A stretch of DNA of 64,000 bases from Methylotetracoccus oryzae (lineage in GTDB: Bacteria; Pseudomonadota; Gammaproteobacteria; Methylococcales; Methylococcaceae), in contig NZ_SRSH01000006.1 in the NCBI RefSeq assembly GCF_006175985.1, positions 1 to 64,000 of the forward strand, written 5' to 3'. A program made the position numbers and the translations under genes. The notes beneath the pieces were generated by a model. That model saw only the letters and a program-made list of their open reading frames with translations, was not told the origin of the DNA and did not search any database. This document shows positions 9,392 through 17,797 of this stretch, piece after piece; within the stretch, counting starts at the first letter, position 1; every line of letters begins with the position of its first letter.

Positions 9392-10412
9392 CCCGCGCCG
9401 CAAACCGCTGCTCGTCTCGGCATCGAACGGCGCACGCACCTGGCGTCTGCTGGCCGATCGCGATCTGGAACGCCTCGCCGCCGGGGAACGCGCTCGCATC
9501 CTCGGCGTGTTGCGCTATGCCGATGGTCGAAACCCCGCGGCGCCCACTCCGTGGCCCATCTGCGACGTACCGCTGAGCCCGCTGACCCGTGATCCGGCTT
9601 GCATCGTGCTGCTGGGCCGAGCGCCGACCGAAGCCCTACGCATTGGCGACCTCACGTGTCGAAACGACGGCGAGACCCTGTTCGGCGTTCTGGCCGACCC
9701 TACGGCAACGGCGCCAGACATCGGCGCAGCCACTTACCAAGTCTATCGAACACTGCTTCGCGTGTCGGCTGAGCTTGGTTTCCCGCATCTCAGCCGCGTC
9801 TGGCACTATCTGCCCGACATCAATGCCGCGCCGAACGGCCTCGAGGTCTACCAGGCGTTCTCGATCGGCCGCCGGGAGGCGCTGGATGCGTGGGGGCGGA
9901 TCCCCGATGCGGCGCTGCCAGCAGCCTGCGCGATCGGCACCCGACAGCCGGGGCTGCGGGTCGCCTTCCTGACGACCCGCAGCCCCGGATCGACACTGTC
10001 CAACATCCGCCAGGACGAGGCGTACCGCTACCCGCCAGAGTACGGCCCCAGGAGTCCGGCGTTCTCCCGCGCCCTGATGATTCCCAACACTGCCGGCCCG
10101 TGCCTGCATGTCTCCGGGACCGCCAGCATCCGGGGGCACCGCAGCCGGCACGCAGGACGGCTGGAGCAGCAGGTCGAGGAGACCTTGCGCAACCTCGACG
10201 CGCTGCTCCAGCCGCTGGGCCTGAGCTTGCAGGACGCCGGCTCAGGCACGCTGTTGACGGTCTACCTCCGGCACGAGACCGATCTGGCCGCGGCCGAAGC
10301 GCTACTGAGCGGCGCGCTGCGGCCGGATGTCCAGTGGCTTTTCCTGCAGGGCGAGATCTGCCGCCGCTCGCTCCTGGTCGAAATCGAAGGTATCATCGAC
10401 TTGCTGGCTTGA
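9372..10412 (+). CDS. xanB2: XanB2-like chorismatase (hydroxybenzoate-forming)
   Basis: The 346-residue protein matches the FkbO/Hyg5/XanB2 chorismatase family in length and in motifs such as HLSRVWHYLPDIN (about 140-152) and YQAFSIGRREAL (about 160-171), followed by RNA-like substrate loops (AFLTTRSPGSTLSNIRQ) and a C-terminal YLRHETDLAAAEALL segment. XanB2 of Xanthomonas splits chorismate to 3- and 4-hydroxybenzoate plus pyruvate; 3-hydroxybenzoate is a precursor of xanthomonadin. Here it replaces the ammonia-lyase or other routes used in some aryl polyene clusters to make the aryl starter. The start at 9372 (ATG) overlaps the preceding stop. Cytoplasmic. The partner that activates the acid would be the ligase at 16077-17429. 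Confidence 0.85.
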   Translation: MPETPASPRRKPLLVSASNGARTWRLLADRDLERLAAGERARILGVLRYADGRNPAAPTPWPICDVPLSPLTRDPACIVLLGRAPTEALRIGDLTCRNDGETLFGVLADPTATAPDIGAATYQVYRTLLRVSAELGFPHLSRVWHYLPDINAAPNGLEVYQAFSIGRREALDAWGRIPDAALPAACAIGTRQPGLRVAFLTTRSPGSTLSNIRQDEAYRYPPEYGPRSPAFSRALMIPNTAGPCLHVSGTASIRGHRSRHAGRLEQQVEETLRNLDALLQPLGLSLQDAGSGTLLTVYLRHETDLAAAEALLSGALRPDVQWLFLQGEICRRSLLVEIEGIIDLLA

Positions 10413-10475
10413 GCCGTTCGTCCGTGGCGGGATACCCCGGACCGCGTGCCGTAATCTTCGTCTTGCTATGACCTT

Positions 10476-10736
10476 ATGAGTCCTCTCGAACTCGAACTCG
10501 CCCGGTTGATCGTTGCGACGCTGGGCCTCGAAGTCGACGCGGAATCGATAGACCCGAAGGCCCCGCTGTACGGTGAAGGCCTCGGTCTCGACTCGATCGA
10601 CATGCTCGAACTTTCGGTCGCCATCAAGAAGTCCTATGGCTTTCAGATCCGATCCGAAGACCCCGACACCGTGCGCACCTTTGCGTCCTTGCGCAATCTG
10701 GCGGAAACGGTGGAGCAACGCCGCATCGCGGCCTGA
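10476..10736 (+). CDS. Acyl carrier protein of aryl polyene synthase
   Basis: The 86-residue acidic protein has the phosphopantetheine site GLDSID with the acceptor Ser at residue 40, followed by the helix-2 pattern MLELSVAIKKSYG. This is a normal length for a discrete ACP. It should carry the growing aryl-polyene chain between the ketosynthase, ketoreductase and dehydratases encoded downstream. Known clusters usually encode two ACPs; only one is visible here, so either it serves both starter and extender roles or the second is encoded elsewhere. Confidence 0.9.
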   Translation: MSPLELELARLIVATLGLEVDAESIDPKAPLYGEGLGLDSIDMLELSVAIKKSYGFQIRSEDPDTVRTFASLRNLAETVEQRRIAA

Positions 10737-10805
10737 GGCCCTGCGCGGGAGCCCCCTGTGCTCGCCGCTGTCCGCTGCGTGCGGGATTCGGGCCCGCCCC
10801 CTGGC

Positions 10806-11132
10806 ATGCCCATGACCGAGTCGTCCGTACCCATTGCCCGGGCCCGTTTCTCGGTGGCTCCGGACCACCCGGCACTCCCCGGCCATTTCCCGGGTGACCC
10901 GCTCCTGCCCGGCGTATCCCTGCTGCAGCGGGTATTCCAGCTGCTGGAGGAAAGTGAGGGTATGTCTGCACCGATGGGTCTTGCGAACGTGAAGTTTCTG
11001 GCGCCGCTGCGGCCCGGCGACAGCTGCTCGATCGAGATCGAAGCGCTCGGACCCGGACGCTATCGCTTCGAATGTCGCGTCGGGCCGCGGGTCGCCGCCC
11101 ACGGCGACATCACCTCCGCGTCGAGCGGCTGA
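10806..11132 (+). CDS. apeI: Hot-dog 3-hydroxyacyl-ACP dehydratase, ApeI-like
   Basis: The 108-residue product is a single hot-dog fold of FabZ/FabA-like type: HPALPGHFPGDPLLPGV at about 20-36 contains the conserved catalytic-region His and the GHFP signature, and NVKFLAPLRPGD follows near 65. In aryl polyene synthesis this class removes water after ketoreduction to give the conjugated double bond. The exact start is uncertain (10806 or 10812); neither has a strong ribosome site. It lies 69 bp after the ACP gene and 28 bp before the acyltransferase gene on the same strand. Confidence 0.8.
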   Translation: MPMTESSVPIARARFSVAPDHPALPGHFPGDPLLPGVSLLQRVFQLLEESEGMSAPMGLANVKFLAPLRPGDSCSIEIEALGPGRYRFECRVGPRVAAHGDITSASSG

Positions 11133-11160
11133 GCCGGTCGCGGGGGCGGGAGAGACAGCG

Positions 11161-12048
11161 ATGACCGCACCGCACTGGCTGCGGCAGCGAGAACGTAGCA
11201 ACACGTTCTGGATCAATACGATCGTCTGGATCGCACTGCATGTCGGACGCCCGGTCGCCCGCGCGTTGCTGTACCCGATCACGGCCTACTTCCTGGTGTT
11301 CTCAGGCACTGCGCGCGCCGCATCCCGGCAGTACCTGGCACGCGTCCTGACCCGCCCGCCGCGGACGCGCGATCTGTTTCGGCACTACCACACGTTCGCA
11401 CAGACCCTCCTCGACCGGCTGTTCGTCTACGCGGGACGCGCGTCCTTGTTCCGCCTGGATGTCCGCGGCTTCGAACTGCTCGAAGGCTTCATCGCGACCG
11501 GCCAGCCCTGTCTGTTGGTGGGCGCCCATTACGGCAGTGTCGACCTGCTGCGTACGCTGGCCGTCGTCGACAAGGGGCTGTCGATCCGTGCGCTGATGTA
11601 TCCCGAGAACGCCAGCCGGATCATGAGCCTCTTTCGCCGCATCAATCCGTCGCTGAGCGACGGCATCATCGCGCTGGGCCGGCCCGACACCTTCATCGAC
11701 GTCGCCGCATTCCTGGAGGCGGGCGGCTGCGTGGCTCTGCTCGGCGACCGCAGCATGCGCGATGAGAAGCGTGTCGCCTGCGAATTTCTGGGCAGTCCGG
11801 CCTGGTTTCCGGAAGCCCCGGCGAGACTCGCCCGGCTGTTTCGGGTACCGCTGCTGTTGTTCGCCTGCACGCATAGCGGCGATGCCGAATACGCCGTGCA
11901 TTTCGAGTTGCTCGCGGATTTCCGCGCCGAGCCGTTGCCGACGAATGCCGAGGTCGTTCAGCAGTATGCCCGGCGCCTCGAGGATTTATGCCGCGGATCG
12001 CCTTACAACTGGTTCAACTTCTATGACTTCTGGGATGGCTCGACCTAA
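11161..12048 (+). CDS. LpxL/HtrB-family acyltransferase of aryl polyene cluster
   Basis: The 295-residue protein has an N-terminal membrane helix (about 25-50), the HxxxxD motif as HYGSVD (about 122-127), and the GDRSMRD...CEFLG segment typical of lysophospholipid/lipid A acyltransferases. In aryl polyene clusters a homologue transfers the polyene or a fatty acid during assembly of the outer-membrane glycolipid-like pigment. It acts at the inner membrane. GGGAGAG upstream serves as ribosome site. Its last 14 bases overlap the start of the LolA-like gene, showing operon structure. Confidence 0.85.
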   Translation: MTAPHWLRQRERSNTFWINTIVWIALHVGRPVARALLYPITAYFLVFSGTARAASRQYLARVLTRPPRTRDLFRHYHTFAQTLLDRLFVYAGRASLFRLDVRGFELLEGFIATGQPCLLVGAHYGSVDLLRTLAVVDKGLSIRALMYPENASRIMSLFRRINPSLSDGIIALGRPDTFIDVAAFLEAGGCVALLGDRSMRDEKRVACEFLGSPAWFPEAPARLARLFRVPLLLFACTHSGDAEYAVHFELLADFRAEPLPTNAEVVQQYARRLEDLCRGSPYNWFNFYDFWDGST

Positions 12049-12628
12049 CCGACGTCTGGCTCTGGCCCTCGCGTTGCTCAGCGCCGCATCCTGGGCAGCC
12101 GACCCCGCTCCACCCCGGACGTGGAATCTCGACGCCCTGCTCGGCACGCTCGCAACCCGCACGGAAGGCACTGCGCGGTTCAGCGAGATCCGTACCCTGA
12201 AGATCGTCGCGGTGCCGCTCAGGTCGTCGGGGCGTCTGTCTTTCCGACGACCCGACGTCCTCGAGAAACAGCTATTGGCACCGCGCAAGGAAGCGCTGCG
12301 GATCGACGGCGACCGACTGACCATAGAGGATGGCTCCGCCGATTCACCGCGCACGGTTCATCTGTCGGATCATCCGTCACTGCTCGCGGCCATCGAGAGC
12401 ATCCGGGCCCCCCTGACCGGCGATGCGGAAACCCTCAGGCGCCTCTTCACTGCGACGCTCGGCGGGTCCGAGCGGCGCTGGGTGCTGACCCTGGTTCCTC
12501 GCGACGCCGCTTACGCGGAGATCGTCCGGGTCGTCTATGTGCATGGCAGCGGCCCACGTATCGAGTCGATCAGGATCGACGAAGCGAACGGCGACCGGTC
12601 CGAGATCCGCATCGAGCCGGAGCGCTGA
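12035..12628 (+). CDS. LolA-like outer-membrane lipoprotein carrier of aryl polyene cluster
   Basis: The 197-residue product begins with a signal peptide (residues 1 to about 20, cleavage near SWA). The mature part follows the LolA pattern seen in pigment clusters: an early TARFSEIRTLKIVAVPLRSSGRLSF stretch, LLAPRKEALRIDGDRLTI, and the closing VRVVYVHGSGPRIESI. Such proteins are thought to shuttle the finished hydrophobic pigment across the periplasm. The ATG lies within the end of the acyltransferase gene, so translation is coupled. In typical clusters an MMPL-type exporter gene follows; here it does not. Confidence 0.8.
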   Translation: MARPNRRLALALALLSAASWAADPAPPRTWNLDALLGTLATRTEGTARFSEIRTLKIVAVPLRSSGRLSFRRPDVLEKQLLAPRKEALRIDGDRLTIEDGSADSPRTVHLSDHPSLLAAIESIRAPLTGDAETLRRLFTATLGGSERRWVLTLVPRDAAYAEIVRVVYVHGSGPRIESIRIDEANGDRSEIRIEPER

Positions 12629-12936
12629 CCGGACCGGCCGACAGCGCGGGGGCCGGCTGCGGGCCGAGAGGACCGGCGGGGACAAATGCCCCGGGTTTCG
12701 GCATAATCGCCAGCAATGGATGCCCGCGCCAGACCCCGCCCGGCGCAGCCCGACTGGTTTCACAGCGGGCGCGTCGCATTAACCATTCACCCCCCTTGCT
12801 TGGCGGCGGGAGCGGGCCGGGAGGGCGAGACCGTCTGCGGGAGGGAACCCGCAGTCGAGCCAGGGACGGATTCACGGCGTGTCTCGGCTTCCCGGTCCGC
12901 TCCCGCGAGTCGCAGGCGTGAACACTTACGCGTCGC
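12629..12936. other. Intergenic gap, 308 bp, where an MMPL exporter gene is usually found
   Basis: No part of an RND/MMPL exporter could be read in any frame. A short plus-strand open frame at 12716-12940 is rejected as Arg/Pro/Gly-rich. The right part contains a repeat-like hairpin element (separate entry). Confidence 0.5.
12791..12886. repeat. Repeat-like G-rich intergenic element with hairpin
   Basis: A G-rich stretch contains a perfect 7-bp hairpin, CTGCGGG at 12835-12841 with CCCGCAG at 12848-12854, followed by GCCAGGGACGGATTCACGGC (12859-12878). This layout resembles the dispersed intergenic palindromic elements common in high-G+C gammaproteobacteria. Only one clear copy is in the window (a looser relative may lie on the minus strand within 32960-33070), so its repeated nature is an inference from style, not a demonstrated fact. 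Confidence 0.4.
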
Positions 12937-14118
12937 ATGACCCCCCTCCGTGTCAGCGCCTACTCGCTGGTTTCCGCAATCGGATCCCGGGCCGAAACCA
13001 CCTTGGCCGCGCTACGTTCGCGGCAGGGAGGTTTGCGTCCCTGCGACTTCCCCGAGATCGAACTTGACACCTGGATCGGTCGCGTCCCCGACATCGAAGA
13101 CCGGCCGCTACCGGCCCCGCTGAGCGCCTATGACTGCCGCAACAATCGCCTCGCCGCGATGGCTCTGGAGGGCGACGACTTTTCCGAGCACGTCGCCGCG
13201 GCCGCCGCGCTGTATGGTCGCGACCGCATCGCCGTGATCGTTGGCACCAGCACGTCCGGCATCCTCGAATCGGAATCCGCGTATCGCCGCCGCGACGCGG
13301 CCTCGGGGGCGCTGCCGCCGGACTTTCGCTATCGGACGGTGCACAACACCTTCTCCGTTGCTGACTTCACGCGGCGCTGCCTGGGCCTGGGCGGGCCCGC
13401 GACAGCGATCTCGACCGCCTGTTCGTCCAGCGCCAAGGCGTTCGCCAGCGCCAGCCGCCTGATGGACGCCGGCTTCTGCGACGCAGCCGTCGTCGGCGGC
13501 GTCGACTCGCTCTGCGGAACGACGCTGCATGGCTTCCATGCGCTGCAATTGACCTCGGCCAGGCCTTGCCGACCCGCTGACACCCGTCGCGACGGGATTT
13601 CGATCGGTGAGGCGGCCGGTTTCGTGCTGTTGGAAAAGGCAAGCGACGCAGGGCAAAGCGTCCAGCTCATCGGATACGGCGAGAGCGCCGATGCCTACCA
13701 CATGTCATCTCCGCATCCGGAAGGCGCGGGCGCGCGACTGGCCATGCAGGACGCACTGCAGCGGGCGGGAGTATGTCCCGAGGCGGTCGACCACGTATTG
13801 CTGCACGGTACCGGAACACTCGCCAACGATGCCGCCGAAGACTGCGCCATCGCCTCGTTGTTGGGAGAGCGCGTCGGGTGCAGCTCGATCAAGGGTTGGA
13901 CTGGCCACACGCTCGGTGCCGCCGGCGTGGTCAACGCCATCATCGCCGCGCTGAGCCTGGATGCCGGCTTGCTGCCGGGCACGCTGCAGACGCAGGAAGT
14001 CGACCCTCGTCTGCGGTGCCGAATACTGCTCGACAACCGTGAGTCAGCAGTACGCTACATGCTCTGCAATTCCTTCGGCTTTGGCGGCAGCAACGCCACG
14101 CTGCTGTTCCGCCGATGA
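12937..14118 (+). CDS. apeO: Beta-ketoacyl-ACP synthase (KS), ApeO-like
   Basis: The 393-residue FabF-type ketosynthase has a full catalytic set: Cys162 in TACSSSAKA, His290 in HGTGT, Lys319 and His324 in IKGWTGHTLGAAG. It should condense malonyl-ACP onto the hydroxybenzoyl or growing polyene chain. The next gene, overlapping by 4 bp (ATGA type), encodes a KS-like partner lacking the second half, the pairing known from aryl polyene synthases where KS and chain-length factor form a heterodimer. Cytoplasmic. The start follows the repeat-like gap, so this gene may begin a second transcription unit. Confidence 0.9.
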   Translation: MTPLRVSAYSLVSAIGSRAETTLAALRSRQGGLRPCDFPEIELDTWIGRVPDIEDRPLPAPLSAYDCRNNRLAAMALEGDDFSEHVAAAAALYGRDRIAVIVGTSTSGILESESAYRRRDAASGALPPDFRYRTVHNTFSVADFTRRCLGLGGPATAISTACSSSAKAFASASRLMDAGFCDAAVVGGVDSLCGTTLHGFHALQLTSARPCRPADTRRDGISIGEAAGFVLLEKASDAGQSVQLIGYGESADAYHMSSPHPEGAGARLAMQDALQRAGVCPEAVDHVLLHGTGTLANDAAEDCAIASLLGERVGCSSIKGWTGHTLGAAGVVNAIIAALSLDAGLLPGTLQTQEVDPRLRCRILLDNRESAVRYMLCNSFGFGGSNATLLFRR

Positions 14119-14906
14119 GGCTTCAGGTGGCCGGCATCGGCATCAGCGCGCCCGGCCTGACCGACTGGCAGCAGGCCAGCGCCGTGTTGCGCGGCGAACA
14201 GCACTACGTTCCCGCCGAGTACCAGCCAAGTGGTCGCAGCCCGCTCAGCGGCCCGGAGCGACGACGCGCGACCGCCGTGACCCGCCTGGCACTGGAAGCC
14301 GCCATGGAGGCTGCCGGCCCGGACCGCTCGCGGTGGGACATCCCCAGCGTTTTCGCGTCCTCGGGCGGCGAGGTCGATGTCTGCGATCTCATCTTCACCC
14401 AACTCGCGGAACCCGAGCGCGCGGTATCACCGACGCAGTTCCACAACTCGGTCCACAACGCCGCGTCCGGCTACTGGAGCATCGCCTCCGGCTCGCACCG
14501 GCCGACGACCAGTCTGGCCTGCTACGACGATAGTTTCGCCGCCGGTCTGATCGAGGCGTCCGCGCTGCTGGCCGAGGGCCCGGGCGAGGTGCTGTTGGTG
14601 GCGTTCGATCAGCCACCACCGTTCCCGATCGCGCCCTTTCGGCCCCTGTCGTGTCCCTTCGCGGTGGCGCTGCGGCTGACCTCCGGCAAGGGTCCGATCG
14701 CGCTGAGCGTCGGCTTCGACGACTCGGGCGGGTGCGAACCGACCGTGATGTCCGACCGGGCACTCGAGCGGATGCGCGCCGGCAATCCGGCGGCGCGCGC
14801 ACTCCCCTTGCTCGCGGCCATCGCGCGGCAGGAGCCATCGGCCTTGATTCATCTGCCCTGTAGCGGACCGGGTTTGCTCCGCGTCGTCGTCTCGTGTGCC
14901 CAATGA
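14115..14906 (+). CDS. apeC: Ketosynthase-like chain-length factor, ApeC-like
   Basis: The 263-residue protein resembles only the N-terminal half of a ketosynthase. It keeps a Cys (Cys136 in SLACYDD) in place of the nucleophile region and the PTQFHNSVHNAASGYWSI segment, but has no HGTGT or GHT motif. This size and pattern match the chain-length factor that dimerises with the KS in aryl polyene systems. Four-base overlaps on both sides with the KS and dehydratase genes indicate tight translational coupling and fixed stoichiometry. Confidence 0.85.
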   Translation: MRLQVAGIGISAPGLTDWQQASAVLRGEQHYVPAEYQPSGRSPLSGPERRRATAVTRLALEAAMEAAGPDRSRWDIPSVFASSGGEVDVCDLIFTQLAEPERAVSPTQFHNSVHNAASGYWSIASGSHRPTTSLACYDDSFAAGLIEASALLAEGPGEVLLVAFDQPPPFPIAPFRPLSCPFAVALRLTSGKGPIALSVGFDDSGGCEPTVMSDRALERMRAGNPAARALPLLAAIARQEPSALIHLPCSGPGLLRVVVSCAQ

Positions 14907-15346
14907 AGCGCAGTGCGTTCGCGCAGCTGCTGCCGCACGCCGGCCCGATGTGCCTGCTTGACCAAGTCCTCGAATGGGATACCGGGTACATCCGCTGCAG
15001 CGCGACCTCGCACCGCGACCCGGCCAACCCGCTGGCCGTAGCGGGTCGCCTGCATGCGGTCTGCGGTGTCGAGTATGCGGCGCAGGCCATCGCGCTGCAT
15101 GCCGCATTGGGGGCAAGCGTACAGGGCGCTGCTGCGGTACCCGGCTACCTGGGCGGGATCAGGCGACTGCAGCTGGCACGCGCGCGGCTCGACGATGTCC
15201 CGGAGGACTTGATCATCCAGGCCGAGCGCCAACTCGCCGACCACGGTGGGCTGGTTTACGATTTCTCCATCGCTGCGGCGGGGGCAGCCTTGCTCGATGG
15301 CCGCCTGTCCATCCTTTTTCCCAAACGACCGGCACACCATGAATAG
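14903..15346 (+). CDS. apeP: Hot-dog dehydratase, ApeP-like
   Basis: The 147-residue product begins LLPHAGPMCLLDQVLEWD, the pattern of ApeP-type hot-dog dehydratases with the catalytic-region His at about residue 11. The family pairs with ApeI-type dehydratase in making the conjugated chain. The ATG at 14903 overlaps the previous stop (ATGA), which decides the start over a GTG nine bases upstream. The following ketoreductase gene starts within its last codons. Confidence 0.8.
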   Translation: MKRSAFAQLLPHAGPMCLLDQVLEWDTGYIRCSATSHRDPANPLAVAGRLHAVCGVEYAAQAIALHAALGASVQGAAAVPGYLGGIRRLQLARARLDDVPEDLIIQAERQLADHGGLVYDFSIAAAGAALLDGRLSILFPKRPAHHE

Positions 15347-16070
15347 CCCGACACGACATGCGCTGGTGACCGGCGCCAGCGGTGCGATCGGCGGGGCGAT
15401 CTGCCGCGAACTGGCCGCCGCGGGTTGGCATGTCTTCGCCCAGGCTCATCGCAACCCTGCGGCGCTCGACCATCTCATCGATGGCATTCGTGCCGCCGGA
15501 GGGCGAGCGGATGGACTGCTGTTCGATGTGACGGATGCGGACCGGACCGCGACGCTGCTGGGCGCGCTCGCGGAGGAAGCGCCCATCCAGGTGCTGGTCA
15601 ACAATGCCGGGATTCACGACGACGCGCCACTGGCGGGGATGACACAGCGGCAGTGGCACGCCGTCGTCGACGTGTCGCTGGACGGGTTTTTCAATGTGAC
15701 CCAGCCGCTGCTGCTGCCGATGATGGCCACGCGCTGGGGACGCATCATCAGCATCGCCTCGGTCGCCGCCTTGGCCGGCAACCGCGGTCAGGCGAATTAC
15801 GCGGCCGCAAAAGCGGGCTTGATCGGGGCCAGCAAGTCGCTGTCGCTGGAGGTCGCTTCACGCGGCATCACCGTCAACGTCGTCGCCCCCGGGATCATCC
15901 GGAGTCCGATGACCGAGGGCCTGTTCCCCGCGGAAAAGCTCAAGCAGCGCGTGCCGATGGGCCGCGCCGGCGAACCGGAGGAAGTCGCCGGTCTGGTCGG
16001 GTTCCTGGCGTCGAACAGGGCGGCCTATATCAGCGGCCAGGTCATTTCGATCAACGGCGGGATGCTCTGA
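15339..16070 (+). CDS. apeQ: 3-oxoacyl-ACP reductase, ApeQ/FabG-like
   Basis: This 243-residue short-chain dehydrogenase has the cofactor motif TGASGAIG at about 11-18, NNAG near 89, the active-site Ser and YxxxK as Tyr-Ala-Ala-Ala-Lys (NYAAAKAG, about 151-158), and the C-terminal ISGQVISINGGML typical of FabG. It should reduce the 3-ketoacyl intermediate with NADPH. It closes the KS-CLF-dehydratase-reductase operon; only 6 bp separate it from the convergent ligase gene. Confidence 0.9.
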   Translation: MNSPTRHALVTGASGAIGGAICRELAAAGWHVFAQAHRNPAALDHLIDGIRAAGGRADGLLFDVTDADRTATLLGALAEEAPIQVLVNNAGIHDDAPLAGMTQRQWHAVVDVSLDGFFNVTQPLLLPMMATRWGRIISIASVAALAGNRGQANYAAAKAGLIGASKSLSLEVASRGITVNVVAPGIIRSPMTEGLFPAEKLKQRVPMGRAGEPEEVAGLVGFLASNRAAYISGQVISINGGML

Positions 16071-16076
16071 GTCCCT

Positions 16077-17429
16077 TCAGCGCCGACGTCGACAGGATTC
16101 CGCGAGGGCCTCCAGCGCCTCGCGGGATAGCTTGCCGTTCTCCTGCCGCGGCAAGCCCTCGACCAGGAACAAGGGTCGTGGCAGAAATGCGGGATCGAGA
16201 TGTTGGCGGAGTTCCGCCAACAGTTCCGAGCGGGTTCGTCGCGGCGCGACGGCGAACGCGATCAGCCGTGGGGTCGACGCCGCCTCGTTACTTGCGGACG
16301 ATGGCACGAAGAAGGCGCCGTCCTCGACGCCCGGAAGGGCCTGCAGCGTTGCGTTCAGCGCGGTGAGGGAGGCGCGCTTTCCGGCCACGTTGATGTGGTC
16401 CGAAAGGCGCCCCAGCCATCGGAACTGATTGCCGCCGGTCGACTCCAGGCGGTCCTGCAGCGGCACCGGACCCTTCAAGTAGGGGGCGAGCAAACGTAAC
16501 CCGCCATCGACGCCATCCAGTTCGAGGCCCCGAAACAGCGTCCAACGATCGTCGCGGCTGGTCCGGCGGGTAGCGACCGATCCGGCCTCGGTGAAACCGT
16601 AGATCTCCCTCAGCACCCCGCCGAACCGCTCCTCGGCGGTCCGCGCCAGTTCCACCGGCAGGGGCGCGGTGGCCGAGACGATCAGGTCGACCCGCGGCAG
16701 CGCGATGCCGGACGCCAGACAGGCTCGCAAGTGAATCGGGGTCGTGACCAGCATGCGCGGGGCCGGCAGCGCCGCCAGGGCCGACTGGACATCGGCCGGG
16801 TAAAACGCCGGCCGGTCGGTCAGGACGCACCGGGAGCGCAGCGGCAGCAGGATGGTGGTCTCGAGCCCATACATGTGCTGCGCGGGCACCGTGGCGACGG
16901 TGGCATGGCCCTGACTCGAAGCGACGCCCAGATGCTCGGCGATCAGATCGACGCTGCGGCGGAAAATGTCCCAGGTCTTCTCGTGCGGCTCGGGCTTGCC
17001 GGTGCTACCGGACGTGAAGACCAGGGCGACCGGCCGGCTCCCGTCCAACAGCGGATTCGGCGCCTCGCGAGGACATCGGACGGGCCGGCCGACGAGGAAC
17101 GTCACGGCACCGGCATCCGGCGGCTCCTCATCACAGGCCACATAAGCGTCCGGGTACTCGTCGACCAGCGTGCGGACCGCCGCCGCCGTGCGGTTATGCG
17201 GCAGCAGGCTGACTTGTCCGCGCAGTAATGCAGCGACGAACATCAGCAGAAAATGGTAGCGGTTCGCACAAAGGTTGATGACCCACGAACGCGTCGGCAG
17301 ACGCTCGGCGAGCGCGACCGCTTCGCCAAGGAAGCGTTCGGCCGCAAGGGTTTCGCCGTGACAAACCGCAATCGGGCAGTCGAGGCGACTGTCGGGTAAC
17401 AGGGCAGACGGCCCTTCGACGAGGCTCAT
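16077..17429 (-). CDS. apeH: AMP-dependent acyl/aryl-ACP ligase, ApeH-like
   Basis: The 450-residue adenylate-forming enzyme carries the phosphate loop FTSGSTGKPEPHEKTW (about 140-155), the aromatic motif YGFTEAGS (about 275-282), the DRLE/GRLSDHINVAGKR hinge region, and the catalytic Lys in RQENGKLSREAL near the C-terminus. It probably activates the hydroxybenzoate made by the chorismatase and loads it onto the ACP. It is transcribed against the rest of the cluster, with its own promoter expected in 17430-17797. Confidence 0.85.
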   Translation of the reverse strand: MSLVEGPSALLPDSRLDCPIAVCHGETLAAERFLGEAVALAERLPTRSWVINLCANRYHFLLMFVAALLRGQVSLLPHNRTAAAVRTLVDEYPDAYVACDEEPPDAGAVTFLVGRPVRCPREAPNPLLDGSRPVALVFTSGSTGKPEPHEKTWDIFRRSVDLIAEHLGVASSQGHATVATVPAQHMYGLETTILLPLRSRCVLTDRPAFYPADVQSALAALPAPRMLVTTPIHLRACLASGIALPRVDLIVSATAPLPVELARTAEERFGGVLREIYGFTEAGSVATRRTSRDDRWTLFRGLELDGVDGGLRLLAPYLKGPVPLQDRLESTGGNQFRWLGRLSDHINVAGKRASLTALNATLQALPGVEDGAFFVPSSASNEAASTPRLIAFAVAPRRTRSELLAELRQHLDPAFLPRPLFLVEGLPRQENGKLSREALEALAESCRRRR

Positions 17430-17797
17430 ACTGCTTTCAGGATATGACCGTCGAGCCAGACGCGGTCGGCAGGACAGCCCCTAGGCGCGCATTCCGGCCG
17501 GCGAAACGCGGTCCGTCAGTTCTCACTTCGAGGTGACCACACGAAAAAATCAGGGAAATACCACAGCACCCTGCGGCATTTGCCGCAGCGGGTCGCGGGC
17601 GAATCCCCCTTCGACCCGCATGGATGTTAGGAAATCCTTATGGCGCGATAGTTGCTGTGTATGTGCCCGGGGGTCTGGCGCGACGATCGGCCGAATACAG
17701 CTCGGCGCGATCACGGGCGCTGCGGCTCTTTCCGTGGTGAAGGACCGCGTTGCCATGCGGCAGCGGGAATATTCAGACATCAAACGAAAGTAGAGGT
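17430..17797. other. Divergent intergenic region, 368 bp, with two adjoining hairpins
   Basis: This region must contain the promoter of the ligase gene (leftward) and of the secreted protein gene (rightward). It holds two abutting perfect inverted repeats described separately. AGAGG at 17792-17796 region serves the ATG at 17798. Confidence 0.5.
17571..17618. promoter_or_regulatory. Tandem hairpins in leader/divergent region
   Basis: Hairpin one: CTGCGGC 17571-17577 with GCCGCAG 17582-17588, loop ATTT. Hairpin two follows without a gap: CGGGTCG 17589-17595 with CGACCCG 17612-17618, loop 16 nt. Neither is followed by a T-run on either strand. They could be a structured leader of the secreted protein mRNA, or operators. 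Confidence 0.35.

Noticed and set aside
8219..9499. 426-codon minus-strand frame opposite the flavin oxidoreductase
   Set aside because: Antisense to a gene with clear cofactor motifs; no domain seen.
12716..12940. 74-codon plus-strand frame in the aryl polyene gap
   Set aside because: Arg/Pro/Gly-rich and overlapping a hairpin element; no family.
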